Assembly (NCBI GenBank): GCA_943912855.1 | Contig: CALTVC010000005.1 | Coordinates: forward strand, 62,001-126,000 | Source of the DNA: an uncultured Flavobacterium sp. | GTDB lineage: Bacteria; Bacteroidota; Bacteroidia; Flavobacteriales; Flavobacteriaceae | Length of the DNA stretch: 64,000 nt | Reading direction: 5' to 3' | Part shown: piece after piece, positions 39,608 to 47,661 of the stretch | Numbering within the stretch: position 1 is the first letter of the stretch | How the letters are laid out: each line of letters starts with the position of its first letter | The notes under the pieces: model-generated | What the model saw: only the letters and a program-made list of their open reading frames with translations | Database searches by the model: none | Told to the model about the DNA's origin: nothing | Position numbers and translations under genes: made by a program

Positions 39608-40512
39608 TCAGCCGATAATATGATTTCATTGCCCTGCTTTTTATAGCTTAGTCCGTAAGCTGGTAAAAACAGGTCCAGGGTTGTTTCAAGTTGTTTTGTA
39701 GGTAGTGTACCACTATAACCACCTTTATACGGCAGGGTACCTTTTACCTTTATCTTTACATTAAACTGACGTTCCATTTCGGAAAGCACGTTCTCAGGGC
39801 GTTCTATGCTAAAGTCTACCTCATGGCGGTTAACCCATCCGGGTTCGCTTTTGGTTACATTTGGCAGAGCCAGTTTTATATCGTTATTATAAGCTACACT
39901 TTGCCCGGCGGTAAGTAATACACTTCCTTTAGGGGTAGTTACCTTTACCTTGCCTTCATAGCAGGTTACGTCCAGGCGGTTTTCGCGGGCTTTTACATCA
40001 AAGCGTGTACCTACTACGGTTACCGTGCCCAGGGGAGTAACCACATCAAATGTTTTTCCTTTTGCAGCTTTAAAATATGCTTCGCCGTTAAGCTCCAGTC
40101 TGCGGTTGTTCGTCCAGTTAAATGCTTTATATGTGGCATCAGAACCTGCGTTTAGCACCACTTCAGAATTATCGGGTAAGTTAAACACAGCCATACTTCC
40201 GGCAGCGGCATTGTGGCTGGTGATTTTAGCCGTATAAAAATACATTCCAAGTCCTATGGCTATTACAAATAGTGCCGCCACACGCGGAATCCATACAGGG
40301 AGCCTACGTACTTTAGTAGTTTTACGTGCTACCTGTCCTTCTTTTATGCGGGTGTACAGCGCGTCCATGTCAGTAGCAGGGGCTATCAACTCGGCGGAGT
40401 ACCGTTTAATTTTATCATAGGTGGCAAACTCGGGAGTCGCCTCAAAATCTGCCAGCTCCTTAGCATCCAGCTCATTATTGAGCCACTTTGCCAATTTTAC
40501 ATCATCGTTCAT
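39604..40512 (-). CDS. FecR-family anti-sigma factor
   Basis: A 302-residue inner-membrane protein: a cytoplasmic N-terminal helical region (1-80) that would bind the sigma factor, a single membrane span (about 86-104, IPRVAALFVIAIGLGMYFY), the periplasmic FecR beta domain (110-215, with FNLPDNSEVVLNAGS, GEAYFKAAKGKTFDV and VTCYEGKVKVTTP) and a C-terminal secretin-like domain (DUF4974) near 235-300. It senses the STN domain of the receptor encoded next. It is coupled to the receptor gene by a four-base overlap and lies 44 bases after the sigma gene. Confidence 0.93.
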   Translation of the reverse strand: MNDDVKLAKWLNNELDAKELADFEATPEFATYDKIKRYSAELIAPATDMDALYTRIKEGQVARKTTKVRRLPVWIPRVAALFVIAIGLGMYFYTAKITSHNAAAGSMAVFNLPDNSEVVLNAGSDATYKAFNWTNNRRLELNGEAYFKAAKGKTFDVVTPLGTVTVVGTRFDVKARENRLDVTCYEGKVKVTTPKGSVLLTAGQSVAYNNDIKLALPNVTKSEPGWVNRHEVDFSIERPENVLSEMERQFNVKIKVKGTLPYKGGYSGTLPTKQLETTLDLFLPAYGLSYKKQGNEIILSAE

Positions 40513-40556
40513 CTTCCTTTGTATTTTACTGATAAACAGCTATGCTTGTAAATACC

Positions 40557-41078
40557 CTACCTAAAGGTATCAATTTGTTTCCTAAGTTCCAAAAGTGCCC
40601 CGTGCAGGCGTTTTTCTACCGCCTTAATGCTAATACCCAACATGTCTGCAATTTCCTGATATTTTTTGCCTTCTACCCTGTGGAGTAAAAAAGCAACACG
40701 TTGTGCTTCTGTAAGTCCGGCTATGGCATTTTGCAGTTTTACCTTAAACTGTTCCTCTTCTAATAAAAACTCGGGATTTTGAATATCGGTCTTGGCATTG
40801 TCAGAATTACGGGCATACTTAAGTACCACCTTTTGGTGGGCTATCTGGTTCAGGGTGCTGTTCCCTGCTACGGTATATAAAAATGATTTTGCTCTTTCGG
40901 GCGGTACGTTACGGCAGTTTTCCCACAGCTTTATAAAAGCCTCCTGGGTCATGTCGTCTGCCTGCTCTTCATTACCAAATTTATAGTACAGGTAGTTACG
41001 CAGGGTTTTGGCATGCTTTTTAAAAAGTGCCGAGAAAGTAATTTCTTCGCAGGTAGTTCCTGTAGGTTCCTCTTTCAT
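40557..41078 (-). CDS. ECF-type RNA polymerase sigma factor
   Basis: A 173-residue sigma-70 family protein of the ECF group. Region 2 shows LRNYLYYKFGNEEQADDMTQ and AFIKLWENC (-10 recognition and core binding). Region 4 (residues 115-170) shows LTEAQRVAFLLHRVEGKKYQ and the helix-turn-helix IADMLGISIKAVEKRLHGAL. It is the first gene of a sigma-FecR-receptor operon. It would direct transcription of this operon and perhaps other loci when the receptor binds ligand. Confidence 0.94.
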   Translation of the reverse strand: MKEEPTGTTCEEITFSALFKKHAKTLRNYLYYKFGNEEQADDMTQEAFIKLWENCRNVPPERAKSFLYTVAGNSTLNQIAHQKVVLKYARNSDNAKTDIQNPEFLLEEEQFKVKLQNAIAGLTEAQRVAFLLHRVEGKKYQEIADMLGISIKAVEKRLHGALLELRKQIDTFR

Positions 41079-41438
41079 ATATATCCGGGAGCAACAAAAC
41101 GGGTGTTAAGGTAACAATATTTTTTTATGGAGCTTTTGGCACATCAGTTAATTAACACAAACAGTTTTGTAAAGCTTTTCCCTACCTTCTAAAAACCATT
41201 AAAAATAATTTTAATGATGTGCAAAATGTTCATTTCGGTTATTGTGCTGAAAAACTTACAATTACCAAATTATTTTTGTTTTTTTAATTAAAGCTATAAA
41301 CTAATACGCTTTTACAATGAAAATTGTTAAAATATTATTTTGATTTCTTAATTAGAAATGTTACCTTTCCAATGATTTGAGTTTGTTATTATTTCCTCAG
41401 ACCAAGTAAACCTTAGTTGATAGTTTTTAATGAAAGAG

Positions 41439-41467
41439 AGCCCCTCCTTGTTTGGTGGGGCTTTTTT
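41439..41467 (+). terminator. Hairpin terminator without an upstream gene
   Basis: AGCCCC-T-CC (41439-41447) pairs with GG-T-GGGGCT (41454-41462) with one T-T mismatch, followed by a T run to 41467. Confidence 0.6.
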
Positions 41468-41572
41468 ACGTAAAATTAAAGTTAATGGTAGGGTGTTTTG
41501 CCTAATAGCTGTTTGTATAGGGCAGAACCATTTATGATACTGTGAAAAAGAAAAAATACGTTGATTAATGTG

Positions 41573-41609
41573 AAAGCCCGGCATTGTAATGGTGCCGGGC
41601 TTTTTTTTT
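41573..41609. terminator. Hairpin next to the response-regulator stop
   Basis: AAAGCCCGGCA (41573-41583) pairs with TGCCGGGCTTT (41593-41603). The T9 run is on the plus side. On the minus side only TTTCAC follows, so it fits better as a plus-strand terminator, although it lies 11 bases past the leftward response-regulator stop. Confidence 0.65.
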
Positions 41610-41619
41610 ATAATGAGTG

Positions 41620-42054
41620 TTACACGCTAAAACTTGCAAATGGTACAGGAGTCAGTGTGGTACCCCAGTTTACTGATAGGAAACCGCGTATCTTTTCGGT
41701 TAAAAGGGTAAAGCTGGATGGTTTTGTAAAGTAGTGGCTGGCACCGTTGTCGTATGCCTTTTGTATGTAATCATCGTTAGTACTGGTAGAGTAAATGATT
41801 ATGGGAGTATTTTCCAGCATTCCGCTGCTCCTCATAGATACTAATGCCTGTATGCCGTCCATACGGGGCATATTAATGTCTATAAAAATAATGTCTGGAG
41901 TGGGGGTTCCGGCATTAAGCGCGTGGAGGAGTTCCTCTCCATTGCCCGATACGTTAAGTGTGCAATTTGGACAAATATCGCGTAGTGCTTCTTTAAAGAA
42001 GTCTACATCATCAATGTCATCTTCGGCAAGGTAAATGTTTTTAGAACGTAGCAT
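41620..42054 (-). CDS. Single-domain response regulator
   Basis: A 144-residue CheY-like receiver domain without an output domain. The acidic pocket is Asp12-Asp13 region (LAEDDIDD), the phosphoacceptor lies in IFIDINMPRMDG (about Asp57), the switch Ser/Thr in IYSTST, and Lys in YFTKPSS. ATG 42054 is preferred; a TTG eight codons upstream is the alternative. This subgroup often pairs with hybrid histidine kinases or phytochrome-like kinases, but no kinase lies nearby. Its partner and output are unknown. Confidence 0.9.
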   Translation of the reverse strand: MLRSKNIYLAEDDIDDVDFFKEALRDICPNCTLNVSGNGEELLHALNAGTPTPDIIFIDINMPRMDGIQALVSMRSSGMLENTPIIIYSTSTNDDYIQKAYDNGASHYFTKPSSFTLLTEKIRGFLSVNWGTTLTPVPFASFSV

Positions 42055-42247
42055 GGTATTTTCTTTTATGACCTGCAAAAGTTAGTTTTAAAAGAAAAGC
42101 CTCCTTGAAAGTTCGCCTCGTAAAATTAGCCTCCGGAAATCGGATTAATAATATTCAAATGTACGCATTAAATATTTGTAAATCTTTGGTTTACCGTTAA
42201 TGTTTGTGTTTTATTTTGTTTGTGTTCCAATAAGGGGTGTTGAGTTT

Positions 42248-42346
42248 TTTCACTTAGGTGAGTAATTGTCTAGGTAATCTTTTATGGTTTTAAATGCTAC
42301 TAAGTGAAATATAATGCAAAGGGAGCGGCTTTACGCTCCTTTTTTT
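42248..42346 (+). ncRNA. Candidate structured RNA upstream of ffh
   Basis: TTTCACTTAG (42248-42257) pairs perfectly with CTAAAGTGAAA-type complement at 42300-42309, closing a 42-nt loop. Ten bases later GGAGCG (42322-42327) pairs with CGCTCC (42334-42339) and is followed by seven T (42340-42346), an intrinsic terminator. The adjacent genes are a leftward regulator and ffh, whose own promoter lies further downstream, so this is a free-standing plus-strand transcript if it is made. No exact promoter was found; an upstream protein-coding origin is excluded by lack of any frame. Confidence 0.4.
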
Positions 42347-42379
42347 ATTTACATACTGTTTACTTCAAAATCAAATCAT

Positions 42380-42387
42380 TAAATTTG
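42380..42387 (+). promoter_or_regulatory. -7 element of ffh
   Basis: TAAATTTG matches TAnnTTTG, 25 bases before ATG 42413. Confidence 0.6.
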
Positions 42388-42412
42388 CACCTCTATAAAT
42401 GAAACCGCAATT

Positions 42413-43750
42413 ATGTTTGATAATTTAAGTGAGAAGTTAGATAAGGCGTTCCATATACTAAAAGGGCATGGCAAGATTACCGATGTAAACGTAGCCGATA
42501 CCCTGAAAGAGGTGCGTCGTGCGCTGCTTGATGCCGACGTTAACTTTAAGATAGCCAAAGATTTTACCACCCGCGTACGCGATAAGGCTATAGGCGAAAA
42601 CGTACTTACTACGCTTCAGCCGGGGCAGCTTATGGTTAAGATTGTTAAGGATGAGCTAACCGAACTTATGGGTGGCGAAACCGAAGGCATTAACCTTAGC
42701 GGTAACCCGTCGGTTATCCTTATGAGTGGTCTTCAGGGTAGTGGTAAAACTACCTTCTCTGGTAAGCTGGCTAATTTCATTAAAACCAAAAAGAATAAAA
42801 AACCGCTTCTTGTAGCGTGTGATATTTACCGTCCGGCGGCGATTAACCAGCTGCACGTGGTAGGTGAGCAGGTAGGCGTAGAGGTGTATAGCGAAGAAGG
42901 CAACCGCAACCCTGTGGAAATTGCCCAAAACGCCATAAAATATGCTAAGGCTAACGGCTTTAACGTAGTTATTGTAGATACGGCGGGTCGTCTTGCTGTA
43001 GACGAGGAGATGATGAACGAAATTGCTAACGTTCATAAAGCCATACAACCGCAGGAAACCCTGTTTGTGGTAGATGCCATGACGGGTCAGGATGCCGTGA
43101 ACACCGCGAAGGCGTTTAACGACAGGCTGGATTTTGACGGTGTTATCCTTACCAAGCTCGATGGTGATACCCGTGGTGGTGCGGCCATTACCATTAAATC
43201 GGTAGTAAACAAGCCGATTAAATTTATTGGTACGGGCGAAAAAATGGAAGCGATAGACGTGTTCCACCCAAGCCGTATGGCAGACCGTATTCTGGGTATG
43301 GGTGACGTGGTGTCGCTTGTAGAACGCGCGCAGGAGCAGTACGATGAAGAAGAAGCACGCAAGCTACAGAAGAAAATCGCGAAGAACGAATTTGGTTTTG
43401 ACGATTTCCTTACACAGATTCAGCAGGTAAAAAAGATGGGTAACATGAAAGACCTTATCGGGATGATACCCGGTGCTGGTAAAGCCCTGAAAGATGTAGA
43501 GATAGAAGACGACGCGTTTAAGCACATAGAGGCAATCATACACAGTATGACCCCTTCTGAGCGTAGCAAACCGTCTCTAATAGATACCAAACGTAAAAAC
43601 CGTATTGCCAAAGGTAGCGGTACAAACATACAGCAGGTAAACCAGCTCCTGAAACAATTTGACCAAATGAGCAAAATGATGAAGATGATGCAGGGCGGTG
43701 CCGGTAAAAACCTTATGCGCATGATGGGCGGCATGAAGGGAATGCAATAA
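42413..43750 (+). CDS. ffh: Signal recognition particle protein Ffh (SRP54)
   Basis: A 445-residue GTPase that binds signal sequences and SRP RNA and delivers ribosomes to FtsY at the membrane. The N domain spans 1-85. The G domain carries LQGSGKTTFSGKLA (G1, about 105-118), DTAGR (G3) and TKLDGD (G4). The methionine-rich M domain from about 300 contains the RNA-binding helix-turn-helix (IPGAGKALK, SMTPSERSKPSLI, RKNRIAKGSGT). It ends in MMKMMQGG and MMGGMKGMQ. The length is normal. folD follows after a 196-base repeat-rich gap. Confidence 0.97.
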   Translation: MFDNLSEKLDKAFHILKGHGKITDVNVADTLKEVRRALLDADVNFKIAKDFTTRVRDKAIGENVLTTLQPGQLMVKIVKDELTELMGGETEGINLSGNPSVILMSGLQGSGKTTFSGKLANFIKTKKNKKPLLVACDIYRPAAINQLHVVGEQVGVEVYSEEGNRNPVEIAQNAIKYAKANGFNVVIVDTAGRLAVDEEMMNEIANVHKAIQPQETLFVVDAMTGQDAVNTAKAFNDRLDFDGVILTKLDGDTRGGAAITIKSVVNKPIKFIGTGEKMEAIDVFHPSRMADRILGMGDVVSLVERAQEQYDEEEARKLQKKIAKNEFGFDDFLTQIQQVKKMGNMKDLIGMIPGAGKALKDVEIEDDAFKHIEAIIHSMTPSERSKPSLIDTKRKNRIAKGSGTNIQQVNQLLKQFDQMSKMMKMMQGGAGKNLMRMMGGMKGMQ

Positions 43751-43756
43751 TTTTTA

Positions 43757-43932
43757 GTTTCAGGTTTAAACTTTAAAGTTGCTCACTCAACCCCTAAGCC
43801 AAGTGGTTTAGCCGACTGAGTAAGCAACTTTAAAGTTTAAACTTTAAACAAAATAATAAACAACAACACAACAATAGCTAACTACTGGTTTTTAGAATTC
43901 GAGTAAGTAACTTTAAACTTTAAACCTGAAAC
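43757..43932. repeat. Nested inverted repeats between ffh and folD
   Basis: An outer 14-bp repeat, GTTTCAGGTTTAAA at 43757-43770 and its complement at 43919-43932, encloses a 19-bp perfect inverted repeat (43765-43783 with 43823-43841, core TTTAAAGTTGCT). The right end merges into CCTGAAAC units that run to the folD start codon. Confidence 0.75.
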
Positions 43933-43946
43933 CTGAAACAAAAAGA

Positions 43947-44828
43947 ATGACACTACTAGACGGAAAGAAAGTTTCTGAAGACATTAAGAATGAGATTGCT
44001 GCCGAGGTAGCAAAAATGAAGGAGCGTGGCGAAAAGGTGCCTCACCTTGCCGCAGTACTTGTGGGTAACGACGGTGCCAGCCTTACCTATGTAGGCAGTA
44101 AGGTAAAAGCCTGCGAGCGAATCGGTTTTGAGAGCACGCTTATAAAACTGCCTGCTACCATAAGCGAACTGGAGTTGCTTAAAAAAATTGAGGAGCTTAA
44201 CCAGGACGATAACATTGACGGGTTTATAGTGCAGCTTCCATTGCCAAAACAAATCGATGAGCAAAAAGTACTTATGGCGGTAGACCCAAGCAAAGACGTA
44301 GACGGTTTCCATCCTGAGAACTTCGGTAAAATGGCTCTTGACATGAGTACCTTTATTCCGGCTACTCCGTTTGGTATCCTTGAGCTTTTAGAGCGTTATA
44401 ATGTACAGACTGCCGGTAAGCATACTGTGGTTATTGGGCGTAGCCACATTGTAGGCAGGCCTATGAGTATCCTTATGGGGCGCAAGGGCTTCCCGGGCAA
44501 CAGTACCGTAACACTTACGCACAGCCACACGAAAAACATCAGCCAGATAACTACGCAGGCCGATATTATAATCACCGCGCTTGGTGTGCCTAACTACCTT
44601 AAAGCCGAAATGGTTAAGGACGACGTAGTGGTTATAGATGTGGGTATTACCCGTGTTGTAGACGAAACTACTGAGAAAGGTTACAAGATTGTTGGTGACG
44701 TAGATTTTGAAAACGTAAGCAAAAAAGCCAGCTTCATTACCCCGGTTCCGGGTGGAGTAGGGCCTATGACCATAGCCATGTTGTTAAAAAACACGCTATT
44801 GGCAAGGGAAATGCGTATGGCAAAATAA
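43947..44828 (+). CDS. folD: Bifunctional methylenetetrahydrofolate dehydrogenase/cyclohydrolase
   Basis: A 293-residue cytoplasmic enzyme that converts 5,10-methylene-THF to 10-formyl-THF in two steps for purine and formyl-methionine synthesis. Family motifs are visible: YVGSKVKACERIG (Tyr and catalytic Lys near 49-53), QLPLPKQ near 95-101, DVDGFHP near 117-123, the NADP-binding GRSHIVGRP near 168-176 and the C-terminal PVPGGVGPMTIAMLL. The length is normal. It ends at a strong terminator. Confidence 0.96.
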   Translation: MTLLDGKKVSEDIKNEIAAEVAKMKERGEKVPHLAAVLVGNDGASLTYVGSKVKACERIGFESTLIKLPATISELELLKKIEELNQDDNIDGFIVQLPLPKQIDEQKVLMAVDPSKDVDGFHPENFGKMALDMSTFIPATPFGILELLERYNVQTAGKHTVVIGRSHIVGRPMSILMGRKGFPGNSTVTLTHSHTKNISQITTQADIIITALGVPNYLKAEMVKDDVVVIDVGITRVVDETTEKGYKIVGDVDFENVSKKASFITPVPGGVGPMTIAMLLKNTLLAREMRMAK

Positions 44829-44849
44829 TTTTATTACATACAATACACT

Positions 44850-44880
44850 AAGGCAATCGGTAACGGTTGCCTTTTTTTTT
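44850..44880 (+). terminator. folD terminator
   Basis: AAGGCAA and TTGCCTT arms enclose CGGTAACG, followed by nine or ten T. Confidence 0.85.
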
Positions 44881-44973
44881 CTTCCATTTCGATTGTAGCG
44901 TAGCGAATAGAGAAATCTTGTTCATTAGCCAGCAATAGCACGCTTTTTGCTATATTTATCCAAAACCAATTTT

Positions 44974-46200
44974 ATGAAATACCTTTTACTGTTCTTATTG
45001 CTTCCTATGGTGGTTTTATCCCAGAAAACCCCGGCTGAAAAACTAGCCTTTGCCAATCGTGATAAATACCTGTTTACCACCAAACCCGTTCAGAGGAAAT
45101 TCGAACGAACCATTCCGTTTAGTATGGAGCCTAACAACCAGATTATAGTTCCCATAATCATAAAGGGCAAAACCTATAACTTTATGTTTGATACCGGTGC
45201 CTGTACTCTGGTGTCAAGAGAGCTTGCCGAGGAACTTGCCATGCCTGCCTTGTTTAAGAATTTGCTTGTAGACGGTGCAGGTACTGCCCAGGAAGAAACG
45301 TTTTATAAGCTATCGGCCATGCAGATAGCCGGTATCGATTTTAAAAACGTAGCGGTAGTGGCAGGCGACATGAAAAAGTTTGAGGATTTAATGTGTGTAA
45401 AAATAGACGGACTTCTGGGGACTAACGTGCTCCGCAGTTGTTACTGGAAGGTAGATTATGTAAACGGTCAGCTAACGTTTTCAGATAAGGAAATAAAGCC
45501 CTCAAAAGATAAGTATGCTGTAGATTTTGAGGAGAGTTTTTCCGGTACGCCATTGCTACGCCTGTTCATGGGTAGCTACAATCTGAAGATATTTATGGAT
45601 ACGGGATTTAACGGCATGTTTTCTATACCTGACAGCTTGTATTTCAGGGCAAGAAAAGGGCATGAGCGCCCGTTTAGGAAAGGGTATGGAACTAATATGG
45701 TTACACTGTTTAGCAGCGAGCATAAGGAAAAATATATGGGGCTTTTAGATAGTGTATATATAGATAATAAACGTCATCTTATCGTAAATCCTATCACCGA
45801 CATAGATAGTGGTGAGTCGTATCTTATAGGAAATAAGTTGTTTAAGGAATTTGGCGAAATAGTGCTCAACTGGAAAAAGCACCATATTTATCTTCCACAG
45901 AAAGTTATAGAAGGTAAAGAACGCTACGCTACGTTTGGGTTTTCGCCCCTGCCTGTAGATAATAAGTTGCTGGTAAGCGTAGTCTGGGAAGGAACTGAAG
46001 CCCATAAAAAAGGACTTACTGCCGGTATGGTTATTACCTCTGTAAACGGAGAGGATACCAGTACAATAAACCATGAAGACTGGTGCAGGCTCATAGAACT
46101 CTTTAACCGTAACAAACCTAATGAAATAAACATTTCTGTTCAGGACAAAGACGGAAAAGTTACCGCCTACACGTTTAAACGAACGGAACTCCTGGAGTAA
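44974..46200 (+). CDS. Exported retropepsin-like aspartic protease with PDZ domain
   Basis: A 408-residue exported protein with a signal peptide ending VVLSQ (residue 16). ATG 44974 is chosen over a TTG nine codons upstream because it begins the signal. Two separate aspartic-protease active-site motifs are seen: FDTGACT (Asp73) and MDTGFNG (Asp209). Each is followed by a hydrophobic-Gly motif (IDGLLGTNVLR and YLIGNKLF), so one chain may supply both halves of a retropepsin-type active site. Residues about 315-400 form a PDZ domain (GTEAHKKGLTAGMVITSVNGED). It probably acts in the periplasm or at the outer membrane. TATATTTA at 44951-44958 is a near-consensus promoter. Confidence 0.85.
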   Translation: MKYLLLFLLLPMVVLSQKTPAEKLAFANRDKYLFTTKPVQRKFERTIPFSMEPNNQIIVPIIIKGKTYNFMFDTGACTLVSRELAEELAMPALFKNLLVDGAGTAQEETFYKLSAMQIAGIDFKNVAVVAGDMKKFEDLMCVKIDGLLGTNVLRSCYWKVDYVNGQLTFSDKEIKPSKDKYAVDFEESFSGTPLLRLFMGSYNLKIFMDTGFNGMFSIPDSLYFRARKGHERPFRKGYGTNMVTLFSSEHKEKYMGLLDSVYIDNKRHLIVNPITDIDSGESYLIGNKLFKEFGEIVLNWKKHHIYLPQKVIEGKERYATFGFSPLPVDNKLLVSVVWEGTEAHKKGLTAGMVITSVNGEDTSTINHEDWCRLIELFNRNKPNEINISVQDKDGKVTAYTFKRTELLE

Positions 46201-46211
46201 ATCAGGGGTGG

Positions 46212-46511
46212 TTAACGCAGGCGATTGTCGCGCATAGATTTACTACTATGATGTATGGTTAGTATGTCTATGAGGGATGCGTTTATTATTTTGTAGATTA
46301 TCCTATAATTTCCCAAAATGATTTCCCTGATATCTGCATTTTTAATTTCGGGCACAATCCTTCCTGATTCGGGGTGGGAGTGGAGTATTTCGGTAGCTTC
46401 AAAAAAGCGTTCTACCTGTACTGAAGCGTAGTATTCAGAATCTTTAGCAATGTATTCGGCAATGTTCTCTATATCATACAGTGCCTGGTCTGTCCATTTT
46501 ATTTCAGCCAT
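46212..46511 (-). CDS. RelE/ParE-family toxin
   Basis: A 99-residue protein with the ParE/RelE fold: KWTDQALYDIENIAEYIAKDS, FFEATEILHSHPESGRIVPEI, then IREIILGNYRIIYKIINASLIDILTIHHSSK. The SGRxVPE and YRIIY patterns are typical of this toxin group, which poisons gyrase (ParE) or cuts mRNA (RelE). The target cannot be decided. Its start codon overlaps the end of the antitoxin gene by 13 bases, so translation is coupled. It lies 11 bases from the convergent protease gene. Confidence 0.9.
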   Translation of the reverse strand: MAEIKWTDQALYDIENIAEYIAKDSEYYASVQVERFFEATEILHSHPESGRIVPEIKNADIREIILGNYRIIYKIINASLIDILTIHHSSKSMRDNRLR

Positions 46512-46678
46512 TTAGATAACCGTTGTCTTGCTTCTTCGGTAGAAAAAGTAGCATTGTTATCACTTTGACTAATGCCTTTTTCTATCTTTTCAATGAGTAC
46601 GGCTTTTTCCATGAGCTCATCTACCGAAAAACGTTCTGGCATATCGTTAAGGGCTTCTATGAGTGTTTGCTTTGTCAT
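46499..46678 (-). CDS. Antitoxin of the RelE/ParE pair
   Basis: A 59-residue protein read from ATG 46678 to TAA at 46499-46501. The N-terminal part (MTKQTLIEALNDMPERFSVD) and a helix ELMEKAVLIEKIEKGI precede a short polar linker. The C-terminal helix STEEARQRLSKWLK is of the type that wraps the cognate toxin in Bacteroidetes RelE/ParE modules. It is short enough to escape a 60-residue ORF cut-off. DNA-binding autoregulation is likely but not demonstrable here. Confidence 0.82.
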   Translation of the reverse strand: MTKQTLIEALNDMPERFSVDELMEKAVLIEKIEKGISQSDNNATFSTEEARQRLSKWLK

Positions 46679-46730
46679 GAAAAAATGCTTTATCTCAAAT
46701 GTAGAAAAAATAAATCGCTACACCAATAAA

Positions 46731-47657
46731 TTAACGCTCCCTGTTATTGCCCTTAAATCCATCGGGTTTTTTACCGCCGGGTTTATTGTCCCTGTTAAAA
46801 GGCCTTGCATTACCACTGTTACGGTTATTGTCAAAACGTTTTGTAGCACTCGTACCCGAATTGCTTCTCGGGGAAGTAGCAGGTCTTTTAGGGGTTGATG
46901 TGTTTTTAGGTATTTCGGATTTTGGTAAACTCGCTTCTTCCGTTTTGCTCGATGGCTCTATGAGCTTGTTAAGGTCGTTCATTTCGGCAGCGGTAAGCTC
47001 GCGGTAACGCCCTACAGGAGTGTCGAGTGTAATGTTTATAATGCGTATACGCTTCAGTGCAGTCACGTCATAGCCCAGGTATTCGCACATACGACGAATC
47101 TGGCGGTTAAGACCCTGCGTAAGTATAATGCGGAAAACATACTTGCTTACCTGCTCTACAACACATTTGCGGGTTATGGTATCCAGGATAGGCACACCAT
47201 TACCCATACGCTGTATAAAACGGTCGGTAATAGGCTTGTTAACCGTAACAATATATTCCTTTTCGTGATTGTTTCGCGCACGAAGAATTTTGTTTACAAT
47301 GTCACCATCGTCGGTCATTAGTATCAGTCCTTCACTCGCCTTATCCAGTCGCCCAATAGGGAAGATACGCTTCGGGTAGTTAATGTAGTCTACAATGTTG
47401 TTCTTTACCTCCAGGTTTGTAGTACACTCTATGCCCACAGGCTTATGGAACGCCAGGTATACGTGCTTACCGCGTTTTTCAGAAATCAGTTTGCCGTCTA
47501 TGCGTACCTCGTCATCGGGGCTCACTTTAGTGCCCATTTCAGGTATAACGCCATTAAGGGTTACACGTCCTTCCTCTATGAGCTTGTCGGCCTCACGGCG
47601 TGAGCAATACCCGGTTTCCGAAATAAACTTATTCAGTCGCTTTAATTCCTGTTCCAT
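46731..47657 (-). CDS. rluF: 23S rRNA pseudouridine synthase, RluF type
   Basis: A 308-residue enzyme that isomerises a uridine in 23S rRNA, in Escherichia coli RluF at position 2604. It has an N-terminal S4 RNA-binding domain (LNKFISETGYCSRREADKL). The catalytic RsuA-family domain contains GRLDKASEGL with catalytic Asp105, then ARNNHEKEY and LTQGLNRQIRRMCEYLGY, which favour RluF over RluB. Residues 235-308 are a low-complexity Pro/Ser/Asn/Arg/Gly tail, a common Bacteroidetes extension. ATG 47657 is chosen because the -7 element overlaps the longer reading from 47672. Confidence 0.9.
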   Translation of the reverse strand: MEQELKRLNKFISETGYCSRREADKLIEEGRVTLNGVIPEMGTKVSPDDEVRIDGKLISEKRGKHVYLAFHKPVGIECTTNLEVKNNIVDYINYPKRIFPIGRLDKASEGLILMTDDGDIVNKILRARNNHEKEYIVTVNKPITDRFIQRMGNGVPILDTITRKCVVEQVSKYVFRIILTQGLNRQIRRMCEYLGYDVTALKRIRIINITLDTPVGRYRELTAAEMNDLNKLIEPSSKTEEASLPKSEIPKNTSTPKRPATSPRSNSGTSATKRFDNNRNSGNARPFNRDNKPGGKKPDGFKGNNRER

Positions 47658-47661
47658 GGCG

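Larger units (their letters stand above)
41079..41619. other. Gene-free region with two hairpin terminators
   Basis: AT-rich sequence with no credible coding frame. It contains a plus-strand TATTTTTG (41271-41278), a plus-facing hairpin at 41439-41467 and a second hairpin at 41573-41609. No plus-strand gene is available for them to end, so a short untranslated plus-strand transcript is possible. Confidence 0.45.
42079..42412. other. Intergenic region between response regulator and ffh
   Basis: Besides the candidate RNA and terminator at 42248-42346 and the ffh -7 element at 42380, only AT-rich sequence with several near-miss TAnnTTTG strings is seen. Confidence 0.5.

Noticed and set aside
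41348..41584. 78-residue minus-strand frame
   Set aside because: It spans two hairpin terminators and has no promoter or recognisable composition.
43757..43932. CRISPR-like array between ffh and folD
   Set aside because: The repeats are inverted and overlapping, not regularly spaced direct repeats, and no cas genes are present.
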